Part shown: piece after piece, positions 1 to 12,352 of the stretch
Position numbering within the stretch: position 1 is the stretch's first letter
Layout: each line of letters starts with the position of its first letter
NCBI RefSeq assembly: GCF_014645355.1
Contig: NZ_BMLS01000001.1
Span: 62,001-126,000 of the forward strand
From: Bowmanella pacifica
GTDB taxonomy: Bacteria; Pseudomonadota; Gammaproteobacteria; Enterobacterales; Alteromonadaceae
Length of the DNA stretch: 64,000 nucleotides
Direction: 5' to 3'
Notes under the pieces: generated by a model
What the model saw: only the letters and a program-made list of their open reading frames with translations
What the model was told of the DNA's origin: nothing
Databases searched by the model: none
Translations under genes and position numbers: made by a program

Positions 1-228
1 ATCGCCCCTGCCAATATGCGCGGCGTATATTATGGCGCCGCGTCCTTGTATTCCATCGGCTTTGCTATCGCCCCTTATGCTGGCGGTTTGCTACTGAAAG
101 CTTATGGCGGCCCCAGTTTATTTTTCTTCACTACCCTTTGCTGCCTGGCAGTCTTTGCGCTATATCAGCAGATAGGCCTTGCCACACGCACGTCAGAGGC
201 AACAGAGCCACTGGAGCAAAAAGGATAA
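1..228 (+). CDS. MFS transporter, C-terminal end (5'-partial)
   Basis: The reading frame is open from the first base and ends at TAA 226-228, giving the last 75 residues of a protein that begins outside the window. It shows two hydrophobic stretches separated by a short polar turn (IGFAIAPYAGGLLLKAYGG, then LFFFTTLCCLAVFALY), the pattern of the last two transmembrane helices of a major facilitator superfamily permease. The charged tail after the last helix is cytoplasmic in that family. Substrate cannot be judged from this piece. The DUF1287 gene starts 5 bp after the stop, so the two are probably co-transcribed. Confidence 0.6.
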   Translation: MAPANMRGVYYGAASLYSIGFAIAPYAGGLLLKAYGGPSLFFFTTLCCLAVFALYQQIGLATRTSEATEPLEQKG

Positions 229-233
229 AAAGG

Positions 234-827
234 ATGAAAGTGAAAGGATACATGCTATTTGCCAGCGTTTTACTATTAATCAGCCAGGTTCAAGCAGCCC
301 CCCTGGAGCTGGTTAAGGCCGCCAAAGCCCGTACACAACTGGATATTCGTTATGACGGCAGTTATCAAAAACTGGCCTATCCAGGCGGTGATGTGCCTGA
401 CAATATTGGCGTTTGCACTGACCTTGTGATCCGCAGTTATCGCACCCTGGGAGTCGACCTTCAGTTGTTAGTGCATGAGGATATACGCGAGCATTTTACC
501 CTCTACCCCTCTAAACGCATTTGGGGTCTGAGTAAGCCCGACCGCAATATTGACCATAGGCGCGTGCCTAATTTGCAGGTGTTTTTCAGCAGATATGGGC
601 AGTCTTTGCCTTTCACTCAGTCAGGCCAGGGGTTTGTGGCCGGCGATATCGTCACCTGGATGTTACCGGGTAACCTGCCACATATTGGCATTGTCAGTGA
701 TAAAAACGCACCAGACGGCACGCCACTGGTATTACACAATATCGGGGCTGGCCCGGTGGAGGACAACAGTCTGCTTCGTTATCCAATAACCGGCCATTAT
801 CGTTACCCGGCTGTTACTGAGCAATAA
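234..827 (+). CDS. DUF1287 family exported protein
   Basis: A 197-residue protein with an N-terminal signal peptide (MKVKGYMLFASVLLLISQVQA, cleavage expected near A-AP), so periplasmic. The body matches the DUF1287 family: GVCTDLVIRSYR around residues 60-71 holds a Cys, and PHIGIVSD plus VLHNIG near the C-terminus hold the His and Asn expected of an NlpC/P60-like papain fold. A cell-wall or peptide hydrolase role is inferred from that fold and is not demonstrated for the family. The ATG at 234 is chosen because AAGGAT lies just upstream and the signal peptide starts there. An upstream in-frame ATG at 138 lies inside the MFS gene and is unlikely. It is followed by a clear terminator. Confidence 0.8.
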   Translation: MKVKGYMLFASVLLLISQVQAAPLELVKAAKARTQLDIRYDGSYQKLAYPGGDVPDNIGVCTDLVIRSYRTLGVDLQLLVHEDIREHFTLYPSKRIWGLSKPDRNIDHRRVPNLQVFFSRYGQSLPFTQSGQGFVAGDIVTWMLPGNLPHIGIVSDKNAPDGTPLVLHNIGAGPVEDNSLLRYPITGHYRYPAVTEQ

Positions 828-841
828 ACTACAGACATAAG

Positions 842-865
842 AAAGCCCGCGATAGCGGGCTTTTT
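842..865. terminator. Rho-independent terminator, bidirectional
   Basis: AAAGCCCGC, loop GATA, GCGGGCTTT followed by TTT. The perfect 9-bp stem carries T runs on both strands. It lies between the DUF1287 stop (827) and the recA stop (886), which converge, so it can serve both. Confidence 0.85.
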
Positions 866-885
866 GGGTGAATAGTAGCAGAGGT

Positions 886-1840
886 TTAGAGTACCTCTTC
901 GGACACACCGTCTTCAGCTTGCACGGTTTTAGCCAAGAGCAGCTTATCGCGCAGTTGCTTCTCAATAGCCTGGGCCATTTCTGGTTTGTCTTTGAGGTAT
1001 TTCACCGCATTAGCTTTACCCTGACCGATACGCTCACCATTGTAGCTATACCAGGCACCGGCTTTTTCAACAAACTTGTGCAACACGCCCATATCCACCA
1101 GCTCAGCTTCTTTGCTGATGCCTTCGCCGTACATAATATTAAATTCGGCCTGTTTGAAGGGCGGGGCTACTTTGTTTTTCACTACCTTCACGCGGGTTTC
1201 ACTACCTACCACTTCGTCGCCTTCTTTCACCGCACCGATACGGCGAATATCCAAACGTAATTTGGTTAATGAAAATACACAAGGTGTTAGAGCGCTTAAT
1301 ATTACCGGTCAGCTTACGCAGTGCCTGAGACATCAAACGTGCCTGCAGACCAACGTGGGAGTCACCCATGTCACCTTCAATTTCGGCTTTAGGCGTCAGA
1401 GCGGCTACCGAGTCCACCACCACCACATCTACCGCACCGGAGCGCACCAGCATGTCACAGATTTCCAGGGCCTGTTCACCGGTATCGGGCTGGGAGACCA
1501 AAAGCTCTTCTACATTCACCCCAAGCTTACCGGCATATACAGGATCTAACGCGTGTTCAGCATCCACGAAGGCACAGGTTTTACCCATTTTTTGGGCCTG
1601 AGCAATCACTTGCAGTGTCAGTGTGGTTTTACCTGATGATTCAGGACCATAAATCTCCACCACACGGCCACATGGCAAACCACCAATACCTAAGGCAACA
1701 TCCACGCTCAGTGAGCCAGTGGAAATGGCTTCAATATCCATGGCCTGATTGTCACCCAGACGCATAATCGCGCCTTTACCAAATTGTTTCTCTATTTGTC
1801 CCAAGGCGGCCGACAAGGCCCTGGCTTTATTATCTTCCAT
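886..1840 (-). pseudogene. recA: recA, interrupted by a deletion/frameshift in loop L2
   Basis: RecA is the strand-exchange recombinase and LexA co-protease. The start ATG at 1840 follows AAGGAG, and the first part is normal: Walker A GPESSGKT, then conserved sequence to IFINQI. At about 1258 the frame is lost, and that frame runs on to a stop at 1202. The rest of RecA resumes in another frame ([20 protein letters not shown] onward) to the normal C-terminus at 886. The E. coli RecA segment between these points, about residues 196-221, covering loop L2 and its GNPETTTGGN stretch, is missing. If the family length is kept, the gap is about 77 nt. Neither fragment could form a working filament. 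The rest of the gene shows no decay, so the lesion is recent or an assembly error. Confidence 0.9.
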
Positions 1841-1887
1841 TGGTCGCTCCTTACTTGAGCCTGTGATGATGATCGGAATATGAGGCA

Positions 1888-1915
1888 AGTATACTGTATA
1901 GCCATACAGTTACAA
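1888..1915 (-). promoter_or_regulatory. recA promoter (sigma-70 type)
   Basis: On the minus strand, TTGTAA (-35, plus 1910-1915) and TATACT (-10, plus 1888-1893) are separated by 16 bp. Transcription would start near 1880, giving a leader of about 40 nt before the recA ATG at 1840. The LexA box fills the spacer, as in SOS promoters. Confidence 0.7.
1892..1911. promoter_or_regulatory. LexA (SOS) box upstream of recA
   Basis: The core is CTGT-ATAGCCAT-ACAG (1894-1909), an exact CTGT-N8-ACAG SOS box lying between the -35 and -10 of recA. A further half-site copy, ACTGTATGGC (1918-1927), forms a perfect 10-bp inverted repeat with GCCATACAGT (1901-1910). A second, degenerate box may therefore overlap the first. 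Confidence 0.85.
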
Positions 1916-1978
1916 GTACTGTATGGCGTTTTGTTTTTATATTTACGAATTTGTGGCTTAAGAAGTACCAGGCAGGCA

Positions 1979-2467
1979 CTAAGCCAGCAATGCCAACGCC
2001 TGTTGCAGGGCAAAGGTAATGGCCTGCTCGCGCACCTGCTGGCGATCGCCTTCAAAGCGCTGATGCACACTCACCACCTTATCTGCCAAGGCAAGACCAA
2101 ACCACACTGTGCCCACCGGCTTTTCCGGGCTGCCGCCATCAGGGCCAGCAATACCGCTTACTGCAATAGCAATATCCGCTTTTGCCGCCTTAAGTGCGCC
2201 TTGTGCCATTTCCTCTGCCGTTTGCGCTGAGACCGCGCCATGGACTATCAGCGTGTCATGATGCACCCCAAGTAAACGCTCTTTGACGTCATTCGAGTAG
2301 GTAATATAGCCCTGCTCAAACCAGCTGGAACTTCCAGATGTGCTGGTAATGGCGTATCCTATGCCTCCTCCGGTGCAGGACTCGGCGCAGGTAATAGTCC
2401 AGCCCTTTTGCTTTAGGGTTTCGCCTAGCTGCTCGGCCAGACGCAGGTTAATTTCTGTCGTCATCAT
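1979..2467 (-). CDS. pncC: Nicotinamide-nucleotide amidohydrolase PncC (CinA C-terminal domain)
   Basis: A 162-residue stand-alone CinA C-terminal domain protein. The family deamidates nicotinamide mononucleotide to nicotinic acid mononucleotide in NAD recycling. The family signature is clear: [14 protein letters not shown] near the N-terminus, and [19 protein letters not shown] in the second half. It is a cytoplasmic enzyme of the usual length for the short form, with no N-terminal molybdopterin-binding-like domain. GGAG sits six bases before the ATG at 2467; a second ATG follows directly. It lies just upstream of recA, as is common in Gammaproteobacteria, and is divergent from mutS with only 35 bp between them. 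Confidence 0.9.
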   Translation of the reverse strand: MMTTEINLRLAEQLGETLKQKGWTITCAESCTGGGIGYAITSTSGSSSWFEQGYITYSNDVKERLLGVHHDTLIVHGAVSAQTAEEMAQGALKAAKADIAIAVSGIAGPDGGSPEKPVGTVWFGLALADKVVSVHQRFEGDRQQVREQAITFALQQALALLA

Positions 2468-2502
2468 TCCTTACTCCGACAATAAACAAGAATAGCGTCA
2501 TT

Positions 2503-5103
2503 ATGCCCTCTGATAAATTTGCCTCGCAAGCCGGTCTTTTCGATGAACAGCAACTCGCTCAGCACACGCCTATGATGCAGCAGTATCTGCGGATCAAATC
2601 TGAGCATCCGAATATTCTGCTGTTTTACCGGATGGGGGACTTTTACGAACTTTTTTATGACGATGCCAAACGGGCCGCGCAATTACTGGATATATCCCTG
2701 ACTGCTCGGGGCAAATCCGGTGGTGATCCCATTCCTATGGCCGGGGTTCCCTACCATGCGGTAGAGGGCTATCTGGCTAAGCTGGTTAAGCTCGGCCAGT
2801 CGGTGGCTATTTGCGAACAGGTCGGCGACCCAGCCACCAGTAAAGGGCCGGTCGAGCGCAAAGTGGCGCGCATTGTCACGCCGGGCACTATTACTGACGA
2901 AGCTTTACTAGATGACAGACGTGACAACCTCTTGGCGGCCATCTGGCAAGGCAAGGAAGGCTTTGGCTACGCCACGCTGGAGCTATCCAGTGGACGTTTT
3001 AGTTTATCCGAGCTTAAAAATGAAGAAGCCTTGCTTGCCGAGCTGCAACGTACCCAGCCGGCCGAGCTGCTTTATCCTGAAGGCATGGCAGCCTTGCATC
3101 TAATTGAACAGCGTCGCGGATTGCGCCGTCGTCCCGAGTGGGAATTTGATCTGCAAACCGCCATCACCCAACTGAACCAACAATTCGGCACCCGCGAGCT
3201 AAGTGGCTTTGGCGTGGACAAGGCCGAGCTTGGCTTATGCGCTGCGGGCTGCGTGATTCAGTATGTCAAAGACACCCAACGTGCAGCATTGCCACATATT
3301 CGCGCCATTCGTCTGGAAACCCAAAGTGATACGGTTCAGATGGACGCCGCCACCAGACGCAATCTAGAGCTGACCCAGAATTTAGCCGGCAGCTTGGACA
3401 ACACTCTGGCCTCAGTACTGGACAAAACCAGCACTGCCATGGGTAGCCGCTTGCTGCAGCGCTGGCTGCATCGCCCTCTTACCGATATTCAGACGCTTAC
3501 GCGCCGCCAGGACAGCATAGCTGCGCTGCTGGATGCCGACCTGCAGGAACTGCGCGACTACTTAAAACAAGTGGGCGATATCGAACGGGTATTAGGCCGT
3601 TTGGCGCTGCGTAGCGCGAGGCCCAGGGATTTTGCCAGACTGCGTCAGGCCTTTGGCCAGCTTCCGGCCATTCGCAGTTTTCTGGCTACCCTGGATTGTC
3701 CGCCGCTACACAGCTTGGCTGGCGAAATCAATGAGTTTCCCGAGTTGTTGGATCTGCTGGAGCGGGCGATTATCGACAACCCGCCGGTATTAATTCGCGA
3801 CGGCGGTGTGATAGCCCCTGGCTACCATGCTGAACTGGATGAACTACGTGCACTGTCCAAAGGGGCCACAGACTATCTGGCGCTTTTGGAAGAAAGAGAA
3901 AAGCAGCGCACCGACATTCCAACCCTGAAAGTGGGTTTTAATAAAGTGCATGGCTACTATATAGAAGTCAGCCGCGGCTATGCTGATCTGGTCCCGGCTG
4001 AATATGTACGCCGCCAGACGCTCAAGAACAATGAACGCTATATCATTCCCGAGCTTAAGGAATATGAAGATAAAGTGCTCACCAGTCAGGGCCGCGCCCT
4101 GGCGCTGGAAAAACAGTTGTATGACGCCCTGTTTGATACCCTGCTGCCGCAACTGTTTGAATTACAGCTAAGCGGCGCGGCGCTGGCAGAACTGGATGTA
4201 CTGTGTAACCTGGCCGACTGTGCCCAGTTATATGACTATCACAGGCCAGCGTTTAGCCAAGAACCCGGCATTCAGTATGACCGCGGACGCCATGCAGTGG
4301 TTGAACAGGTGCTGACCGAGCCTTTTATTGCCAACCCACTGGCCCTTGGTCATAAGCGTCGCATGCTGATTATAACCGGCCCCAATATGGGCGGTAAGTC
4401 CACTTATATGCGCCAAACGGCACTAATAGCATTAATGGCCTGCATAGGCAGTTATGTGCCGGCAGAAAACGCTAAGATTGGCCCTATCGATCGTATTTTC
4501 ACCCGTATCGGCGCCTCAGACGATCTGGCCTCAGGCCGTTCCACCTTTATGGTGGAGATGACCGAAACCGCCAATATTCTCAACAATGCCACGGCAAACA
4601 GTCTGGTGCTGATGGACGAAATTGGTCGCGGCACTAGTACCTATGACGGTTTATCTCTGGCCTGGGCAACCGCTTGCTATCTGGCGGAGCAGCTCAATGC
4701 TTTTACCTTATTTGCCACCCACTACTTTGAAATGACACAACTGGCCGAGAGCATGGAATCACTGGCCAATGTGCATTTGGATGCGGTAGAGCATGAGGAA
4801 GGTATCAGCTTTATGCACGCCGTGCAGGAAGGTGCAGCCGATCGCAGCTACGGTTTACAGGTGGCGATGCTGGCCGGCGTACCCCGCCCGGTTATTCAGG
4901 CCGCCAGACAAAAGTTATTTGAGCTGGAACAAAGCGACACCAGGCCCCCCACCAGCGCACCAGGCCCTGTGCCCAGCCAATTGGATTTTATCCAGCAGGA
5001 TGACCCGCTGCGTAAAGCCTTAAAGAGTCTGAATCCTGACGAACTCACTCCCCGCCAGGCTTTGGAAGCCCTGTATAGCCTAAAGCGTTTGGGCCAAGAC
5101 TAA
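2503..5103 (+). CDS. mutS: DNA mismatch repair ATPase MutS
   Basis: An 866-residue MutS, close to the 853 residues of E. coli. It recognises mismatches and, with MutL and ATP, starts mismatch repair. The N-terminal mismatch-binding domain shows the Phe-X-Glu motif in [10 protein letters not shown] (about residues 45-54). The C-terminal ABC-type ATPase has Walker A GPNMGGKS near residue 625, Walker [14 protein letters not shown], and the signature stretch [15 protein letters not shown] helix-turn-helix dimerisation tail follows. The gene looks intact, in contrast to recA nearby. It is transcribed away from pncC with a very short shared upstream region. Confidence 0.97.
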   Translation: MPSDKFASQAGLFDEQQLAQHTPMMQQYLRIKSEHPNILLFYRMGDFYELFYDDAKRAAQLLDISLTARGKSGGDPIPMAGVPYHAVEGYLAKLVKLGQSVAICEQVGDPATSKGPVERKVARIVTPGTITDEALLDDRRDNLLAAIWQGKEGFGYATLELSSGRFSLSELKNEEALLAELQRTQPAELLYPEGMAALHLIEQRRGLRRRPEWEFDLQTAITQLNQQFGTRELSGFGVDKAELGLCAAGCVIQYVKDTQRAALPHIRAIRLETQSDTVQMDAATRRNLELTQNLAGSLDNTLASVLDKTSTAMGSRLLQRWLHRPLTDIQTLTRRQDSIAALLDADLQELRDYLKQVGDIERVLGRLALRSARPRDFARLRQAFGQLPAIRSFLATLDCPPLHSLAGEINEFPELLDLLERAIIDNPPVLIRDGGVIAPGYHAELDELRALSKGATDYLALLEEREKQRTDIPTLKVGFNKVHGYYIEVSRGYADLVPAEYVRRQTLKNNERYIIPELKEYEDKVLTSQGRALALEKQLYDALFDTLLPQLFELQLSGAALAELDVLCNLADCAQLYDYHRPAFSQEPGIQYDRGRHAVVEQVLTEPFIANPLALGHKRRMLIITGPNMGGKSTYMRQTALIALMACIGSYVPAENAKIGPIDRIFTRIGASDDLASGRSTFMVEMTETANILNNATANSLVLMDEIGRGTSTYDGLSLAWATACYLAEQLNAFTLFATHYFEMTQLAESMESLANVHLDAVEHEEGISFMHAVQEGAADRSYGLQVAMLAGVPRPVIQAARQKLFELEQSDTRPPTSAPGPVPSQLDFIQQDDPLRKALKSLNPDELTPRQALEALYSLKRLGQD

Positions 5104-5113
5104 GCAAGCCCTC

Positions 5114-5139
5114 AGGGGCGCGCCATTCGGCACGCCCCT
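5114..5139 (+). terminator. Possible weak terminator after mutS
   Basis: AGGGGCG and CGCCCCT form a 7-bp GC-rich stem around a 12-nt loop, ten bases after the mutS stop. There is no real T tract behind it (TCGCACAG), so it may be only a partial or factor-dependent stop. Confidence 0.35.
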
Positions 5140-5174
5140 TCGCACAGATTTTGCACGCGGATGACGCTTTTAGA

Positions 5175-5203
5175 TTGAGAGATAAGCGGGATTTGCGTAT
5201 ACT
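5175..5203 (+). promoter_or_regulatory. Sigma-70 promoter for pyrG-eno
   Basis: TTGAGA (5175-5180), 17-bp spacer, TATACT (5198-5203). Spacing is ideal and both boxes match the consensus well. Transcription would start near 5210, leaving a leader of about 100 nt before pyrG. Confidence 0.7.
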
Positions 5204-5243
5204 ATTTTCCCGTCCTGATAAGAATTCCACACGCCCCCGGCAA

Positions 5244-5258
5244 ACCACTTTAGGTGGT
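5244..5258 (+). promoter_or_regulatory. Small hairpin in the pyrG leader
   Basis: ACCAC, loop TTTAG, GTGGT, followed by GTGTTTTG, about 55 nt before the pyrG ATG. The stem is short. It could be a weak attenuator or have no function; nothing else in the sequence supports regulation. Confidence 0.3.
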
Positions 5259-5291
5259 GTGTTTTGCGTTGTGGTACGGATTTCCGATTAA

Positions 5292-6944
<1,653 letters not shown>

Positions 6945-6953
6945 TGGGCGTAG

Positions 6954-8315
<1,362 letters not shown>

Positions 8316-8320
8316 GATTA

Positions 8321-8344
8321 AAAAGGGGGCAACCGCCCCCTTTT
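8321..8344 (+). terminator. Rho-independent terminator of pyrG-eno
   Basis: AAAAGGGGGC, loop AACC, GCCCCC, TTTT. A perfect GC stem with flanking A and T tracts five bases after the eno stop. It ends only six bases before the next start codon. Confidence 0.9.
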
Positions 8345-8350
8345 GCATCT

Positions 8351-8971
8351 ATGCAGTCCAACCAGACAGATATCTTTCGGGATGACAGCCAACAGCTCCA
8401 GTTTGCCGAGCTGTGTAATGCCTTGTATGAAAGAGAACTGCAAACCCTGTCGCAAATGGGCAACCTGGCCTTATTACAGCGGCGCCTGAAAGGTCTGACA
8501 CATCATATCAAGCGTATTGCCGCCAGCATGTTGCAACATGATGGTCCATTACAACTGGATATTCACAATGCCAGTTGGCAGGCTAAACAAGCGGCCCATT
8601 GTCCCAGAAACGATAACCCAGCCGATACACAGACCTGGTTTAAGCAGCATCTTTGCTTTGGTCTGCCGGTGCCGGTTTGGCAACACCAAACAGGCATTGA
8701 ATACCTCGAACTGGATTGTATTGATAAGTTTGACCTGGCTGAGGGTCGCTTACATCTGAATAAAAATGGCTGGTTTATGCTGGACGGTAGCCCGGTCAGT
8801 GAAAACAGTCAAAATCGCGCCCTGCTTGTGCCTAAAAAAGCCACCCTAAGTGCGGCATGCTGTGGACACAGTTGGAAGCAAGGGCATAGGTTCCATCCTC
8901 ATACCCTGAGCCTGAGAGAACTGCGTCTGGTTAGTCAGATTAACTGGAAAAATTGTAGAAAGCCTGCCTGA
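8351..8971 (+). CDS. Hypothetical protein downstream of eno
   Basis: A 206-residue protein that I do not recognise. It has no signal peptide or membrane segment, so it is probably cytoplasmic. The N-terminal third is helical and charged (NALYERELQTLSQMGNLALLQRRL). The C-terminal part holds Cys and His residues (SAACCGHSWKQGHRFHPH) that could bind a metal, but this is only a visual impression. The start at 8351 has no clear Shine-Dalgarno sequence, and the eno terminator ends six bases before it, so expression would need read-through or a promoter inside eno. Codon use resembles its neighbours. It converges with the DUF3240 gene 11 bp away. Confidence 0.6.
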   Translation: MQSNQTDIFRDDSQQLQFAELCNALYERELQTLSQMGNLALLQRRLKGLTHHIKRIAASMLQHDGPLQLDIHNASWQAKQAAHCPRNDNPADTQTWFKQHLCFGLPVPVWQHQTGIEYLELDCIDKFDLAEGRLHLNKNGWFMLDGSPVSENSQNRALLVPKKATLSAACCGHSWKQGHRFHPHTLSLRELRLVSQINWKNCRKPA

Positions 8972-8982
8972 ACTTCACCCAT

Positions 8983-9288
8983 TTATATACGCCCGGTGGC
9001 CCTGACCGGCACCACCCAGTAGCGCATACTGCCTGGTTGCAGCACCCCCGTTAACTGCTCAAATACGCTGGAAAGCCCGCTTTCTTGCAACATAATATCG
9101 AACTGCACAAGTTGCTTATAACCTTGTACCTGTTCGCGAATGCTCAGATTTGCATGCTCCCGGCTGTGCCCCTCAATACTGCGAATAGTAAAACCAGATA
9201 ACCAGTCCAGCGACATCAACCGGTCCACCACCTCTTCTTTTGCCTTAAGCGGCAGCAGAATACTGAGCAATACGTTGTCTTCACTCAC
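8983..9288 (-). CDS. DUF3240 family protein, metal-efflux associated
   Basis: A 101-residue cytoplasmic protein of the DUF3240 family, small alpha/beta proteins found mainly next to CusA/CzcA-type pumps in marine Gammaproteobacteria. No catalytic motif is evident. The shape, with IEGHSREHANLSIREQVQGYKQLVQFDIML in the middle, suggests a ferredoxin-like or PII-like fold that could sense or carry a ligand; this is inference. It overlaps the end of the RND pump gene by 8 bp and is the last gene of the pump operon, so a role in pump function or regulation is likely. Confidence 0.75.
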   Translation of the reverse strand: MSEDNVLLSILLPLKAKEEVVDRLMSLDWLSGFTIRSIEGHSREHANLSIREQVQGYKQLVQFDIMLQESGLSSVFEQLTGVLQPGSMRYWVVPVRATGRI

Positions 9289-12200
9289 GGGAACGCTCCA
9301 TTAATCGATAAAATACCGGCAACAAATACAAGGTCGTCAGGGTTGAAGTGACCAGGCCACCAATAACAACTATGGCCAGCGGTCGCTGGATCTCGGCACC
9401 AGGGCCGGTGGCAAATACCAAGGGCATTAAGCCAAACATGGCGGTCGTGGCGGTCATCAGCACCGGACGAAGCCGTCTCACCGCTCCCTGGGTAATATGT
9501 TCAAGAGCATCGGCATAGACACCCTGCGTTTGTTCAAAATAACTGACCATCACCACACCATTGAGTACAGCCACCCCCAGCAAGGCGATAAACCCCACAG
9601 ATGCAGGCACAGATAAGAACTCGCCACTGACATAGAGCGCTACCATACCGCCCATCAGGGCAAAAGGAATGTTGCCCAGAATCAGGCCGGACAAGGCCAG
9701 TGAGTGGAAAGTGGTAAACAGAATGACAAAGATCAACAGCAAGGCGATAGGCACCACCAGCATCAGGTTTTGCATAGCACGTTGCTGGTTTTCAAACTCG
9801 CCACCATATTCAATGCGATAACCTTGGGGCATCTCTATCTGCTGGTCGATGCTGCTTTGCAGCGTTTCCACAAAGCCCACTACATCACGTCCCACCACAT
9901 TGGTTGTCACAGACACAAAGCGCTTGGCCATCTCTCTTTCAATCAGCAAGGGGCCTTGTTGCATGCTGATATCCGCCACCTGCTGTAAAGGCAAACTAGT
10001 GCCATCAGGTAAGAGTATTGGCTGATGCAATAAGTCCCCCACCGCCCTGAACTTAACTGAATTTGGCTGTTCCAGGCTGTTGGCAAAACGGATAGGGGTG
10101 GCAATTTCGCCTTCAACAATCTCAGAGACGGTTCGCCCCTCAACCAGCCCCAGTAAATAAGCACTTAGACTCTGAGTACTAACCCCCAGCATGGCGGCAA
10201 TTTCGGGACGGGCCCGAATATTCAGATATTGCCCACCTTCCACCAAGGCTACTTGCACATCTTCGCTGCCTTGTACCTGTTCGGTAATGTCCCCTATCTG
10301 ACCGGCCAGCGCCGTCAGGGTATCCAAATCATGGCCAAACACCTTAATGGCCACATCACCACTGGTGCCGGTCAGCATTTCCGATACACGCATCTGAATC
10401 GGCTGGGTAAAGTTGATGTTCATACCAGGAAAGTGCGCCAACTGGGCACGAATGTCGGCGATCAACCACTGCTTATCGGGGTTACGCCACTGGTCTACAG
10501 GTTTAAGCTGCAAGAAAACATCGGTTTCATTCAGTCCCATGGGATCTAGCCCCAATTCGTCTGAACCGGTGCGGGCCACAATATTGAGGATCTCAGGAAT
10601 ATTCTCCAATAACGCCAGTTCCAGTTGTTTATCCAGCGCAATGGATGCATCCAAGGTGATACTGGGCGACTTCTCAAGCTGAATAATAATGTCGCCCTCA
10701 TCTAGTTGCGGCATAAAACTCTTGCCGGCCAGTACAAACAATCCCCCCGCCAACACCAGGGAGGCCAGCAACAAGCCGATATAAGGGCGAGGGTGCGCCA
10801 AGACATGCTGTAAACTGTGCTGGTATGCAGACTGCAGGCGCTGCACCCAACGGGGCATCTCGGCGGCCTTGGCATTGAGCAGCAGTGAGGACAGCACCGG
10901 AATTAACGTAAATGCCAGTAACATTGCGCTGAGCATGGCAAAGACAATGGTTTTGGCCACAGGAGAGAACAATTTACCTTCCAGTCCGCTTAAGGTCAGA
11001 AGCGGAGAAAACACGATCACGACGATCAGCGTACCGGCCAATACCGGCGTGGCGACCTCATAACAAGCGCGGAAGATCTGATGCAGCAGCGGCAGTTTGC
11101 TTTGCCTGTGCAGGTGCGTTACCGCATTTTCCACCATCACCACCGAGGCATCCACCAGCATACCTATGGCAATCACCAGCCCCCCCAGACTCATTAGGTT
11201 GGCCGACAAACCAAAGACTTTCATCAGCGCAAAAGTACCCAGCGCCGCCAGCGGCAGAGAAAGCGACACCACAAAAGCCGCCCGCACATTTCCCAAAAAC
11301 AGCGCCAACACAATGATCACAAGTACAACCGCTTCTATCAGCGCTTTGATCAAGGTATCTGTGGCCGTTTCAATCAGGTTCGCTCTGTCATAAAACACCT
11401 CAACCTTGGTGCCCTCCGGCAAGGTAGGGGTAAGCTCTGCCAGTTTAGCTTTAACGTCACGCACCACTTCGGCGGTATTGCTGTCTTTCAGGGCAATCAC
11501 CAAGCCTTGTACGGCCTCCTCGGCATTGCGGGTCACGGCGCCATAGCGACTCAGATGCCCAACACTGACCTTGGCGACATCCTGCAGCCTGACGGTCGCC
11601 GATACATCGCTTTTCAGTACCAGGGTTTGCAACTGCTCAATATCAGCAAAACGTCCCTCGGTACGCAGAATCAGACTGTCAGTGCCTTTGCTGATACGTC
11701 CCAGCCCGGTGTTTTGATTGGTCTGGAGAATAGTGCGTTCAATATCCTCCAAGCCGATACCCAACTGTTGCAGCCGTATCGGATCCGGCAATATCTCGTA
11801 GGTTTTGACAAAACCGCCCAGGCTGTTGACATCCGCCACGCCAGCCACGCTTCTAAGCGCAGGTCGGATATACCAATCCAGCAGTTCACGGCGCGCTTGT
11901 AGCGACATTGCAGGATTGTCCACCGTAAACATAAACATTTCACTTAGCGGCGTACTCATAGGTGCAACGCCACCGCTTATCCCCGCAGGCAAACTCCCCC
12001 AGATTCCGGACAAGCGCTCACTGACCTGCTGACGCGCCCAGTAAATATCGGTACCCTCACTAAAATCCAGGGTAATCACAGTAATGGCGTACTTAGTAGT
12101 AGAGCGCAGCATGGCCTGGTGAGGGATCCCTAGCAGCTCAGTTTCCACCAGCCGTGTCACTTGTGATTCAATCTCTGTGGTGGTCATGCCAGGTACTTTG

Positions 12201-12352
12201 ATAATGACCTTGACCTGGGTAGGCGAGATATCCGGAAACGCATCAACAGGCAAGGTTCGCCAAGCTTGCATCCCCACCCCAGCCAACAAAATGGCCAGCA
12301 AACCGACAAACAGTCGTTGGCTAAGCGATAAGCGCAGAACAGCAGCCAGCAT
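9281..12352 (-). CDS. Heavy-metal RND efflux pump, inner-membrane subunit (CusA/CzcA family)
   Basis: A 1023-residue RND transporter that would export metal ions from periplasm or cytoplasm using proton flow. It has the RND plan: one N-terminal helix (FVGLLAILLAGVGMQAW), a large periplasmic loop, a block of helices around residues 330-530, a second loop, and a final helix block. The motif in transmembrane helix 4 reads AIGMLVDASVVMVEN. It has Ala where divalent-metal pumps such as CzcA have Asp, closer to the CusA (Cu/Ag) pattern. Substrate assignment to Cu/Ag is inference. It shares TAATG with the upstream adaptor gene. No outer-membrane factor is encoded beside it. Confidence 0.9.
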   Translation of the reverse strand: MLAAVLRLSLSQRLFVGLLAILLAGVGMQAWRTLPVDAFPDISPTQVKVIIKVPGMTTTEIESQVTRLVETELLGIPHQAMLRSTTKYAITVITLDFSEGTDIYWARQQVSERLSGIWGSLPAGISGGVAPMSTPLSEMFMFTVDNPAMSLQARRELLDWYIRPALRSVAGVADVNSLGGFVKTYEILPDPIRLQQLGIGLEDIERTILQTNQNTGLGRISKGTDSLILRTEGRFADIEQLQTLVLKSDVSATVRLQDVAKVSVGHLSRYGAVTRNAEEAVQGLVIALKDSNTAEVVRDVKAKLAELTPTLPEGTKVEVFYDRANLIETATDTLIKALIEAVVLVIIVLALFLGNVRAAFVVSLSLPLAALGTFALMKVFGLSANLMSLGGLVIAIGMLVDASVVMVENAVTHLHRQSKLPLLHQIFRACYEVATPVLAGTLIVVIVFSPLLTLSGLEGKLFSPVAKTIVFAMLSAMLLAFTLIPVLSSLLLNAKAAEMPRWVQRLQSAYQHSLQHVLAHPRPYIGLLLASLVLAGGLFVLAGKSFMPQLDEGDIIIQLEKSPSITLDASIALDKQLELALLENIPEILNIVARTGSDELGLDPMGLNETDVFLQLKPVDQWRNPDKQWLIADIRAQLAHFPGMNINFTQPIQMRVSEMLTGTSGDVAIKVFGHDLDTLTALAGQIGDITEQVQGSEDVQVALVEGGQYLNIRARPEIAAMLGVSTQSLSAYLLGLVEGRTVSEIVEGEIATPIRFANSLEQPNSVKFRAVGDLLHQPILLPDGTSLPLQQVADISMQQGPLLIEREMAKRFVSVTTNVVGRDVVGFVETLQSSIDQQIEMPQGYRIEYGGEFENQQRAMQNLMLVVPIALLLIFVILFTTFHSLALSGLILGNIPFALMGGMVALYVSGEFLSVPASVGFIALLGVAVLNGVVMVSYFEQTQGVYADALEHITQGAVRRLRPVLMTATTAMFGLMPLVFATGPGAEIQRPLAIVVIGGLVTSTLTTLYLLPVFYRLMERSRE

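Noticed and set aside
1202-1258. Programmed frameshift or intein explaining the recA break
   Set aside because: A frameshift would keep the L2 codons, and an intein or intron would add sequence. Here conserved sequence is absent, so a deletion or an assembly error remains.
5045-5248. Minus-strand open frame across the mutS end and pyrG promoter
   Set aside because: Overlaps the mutS C-terminus and a good promoter; translation has no recognisable features.
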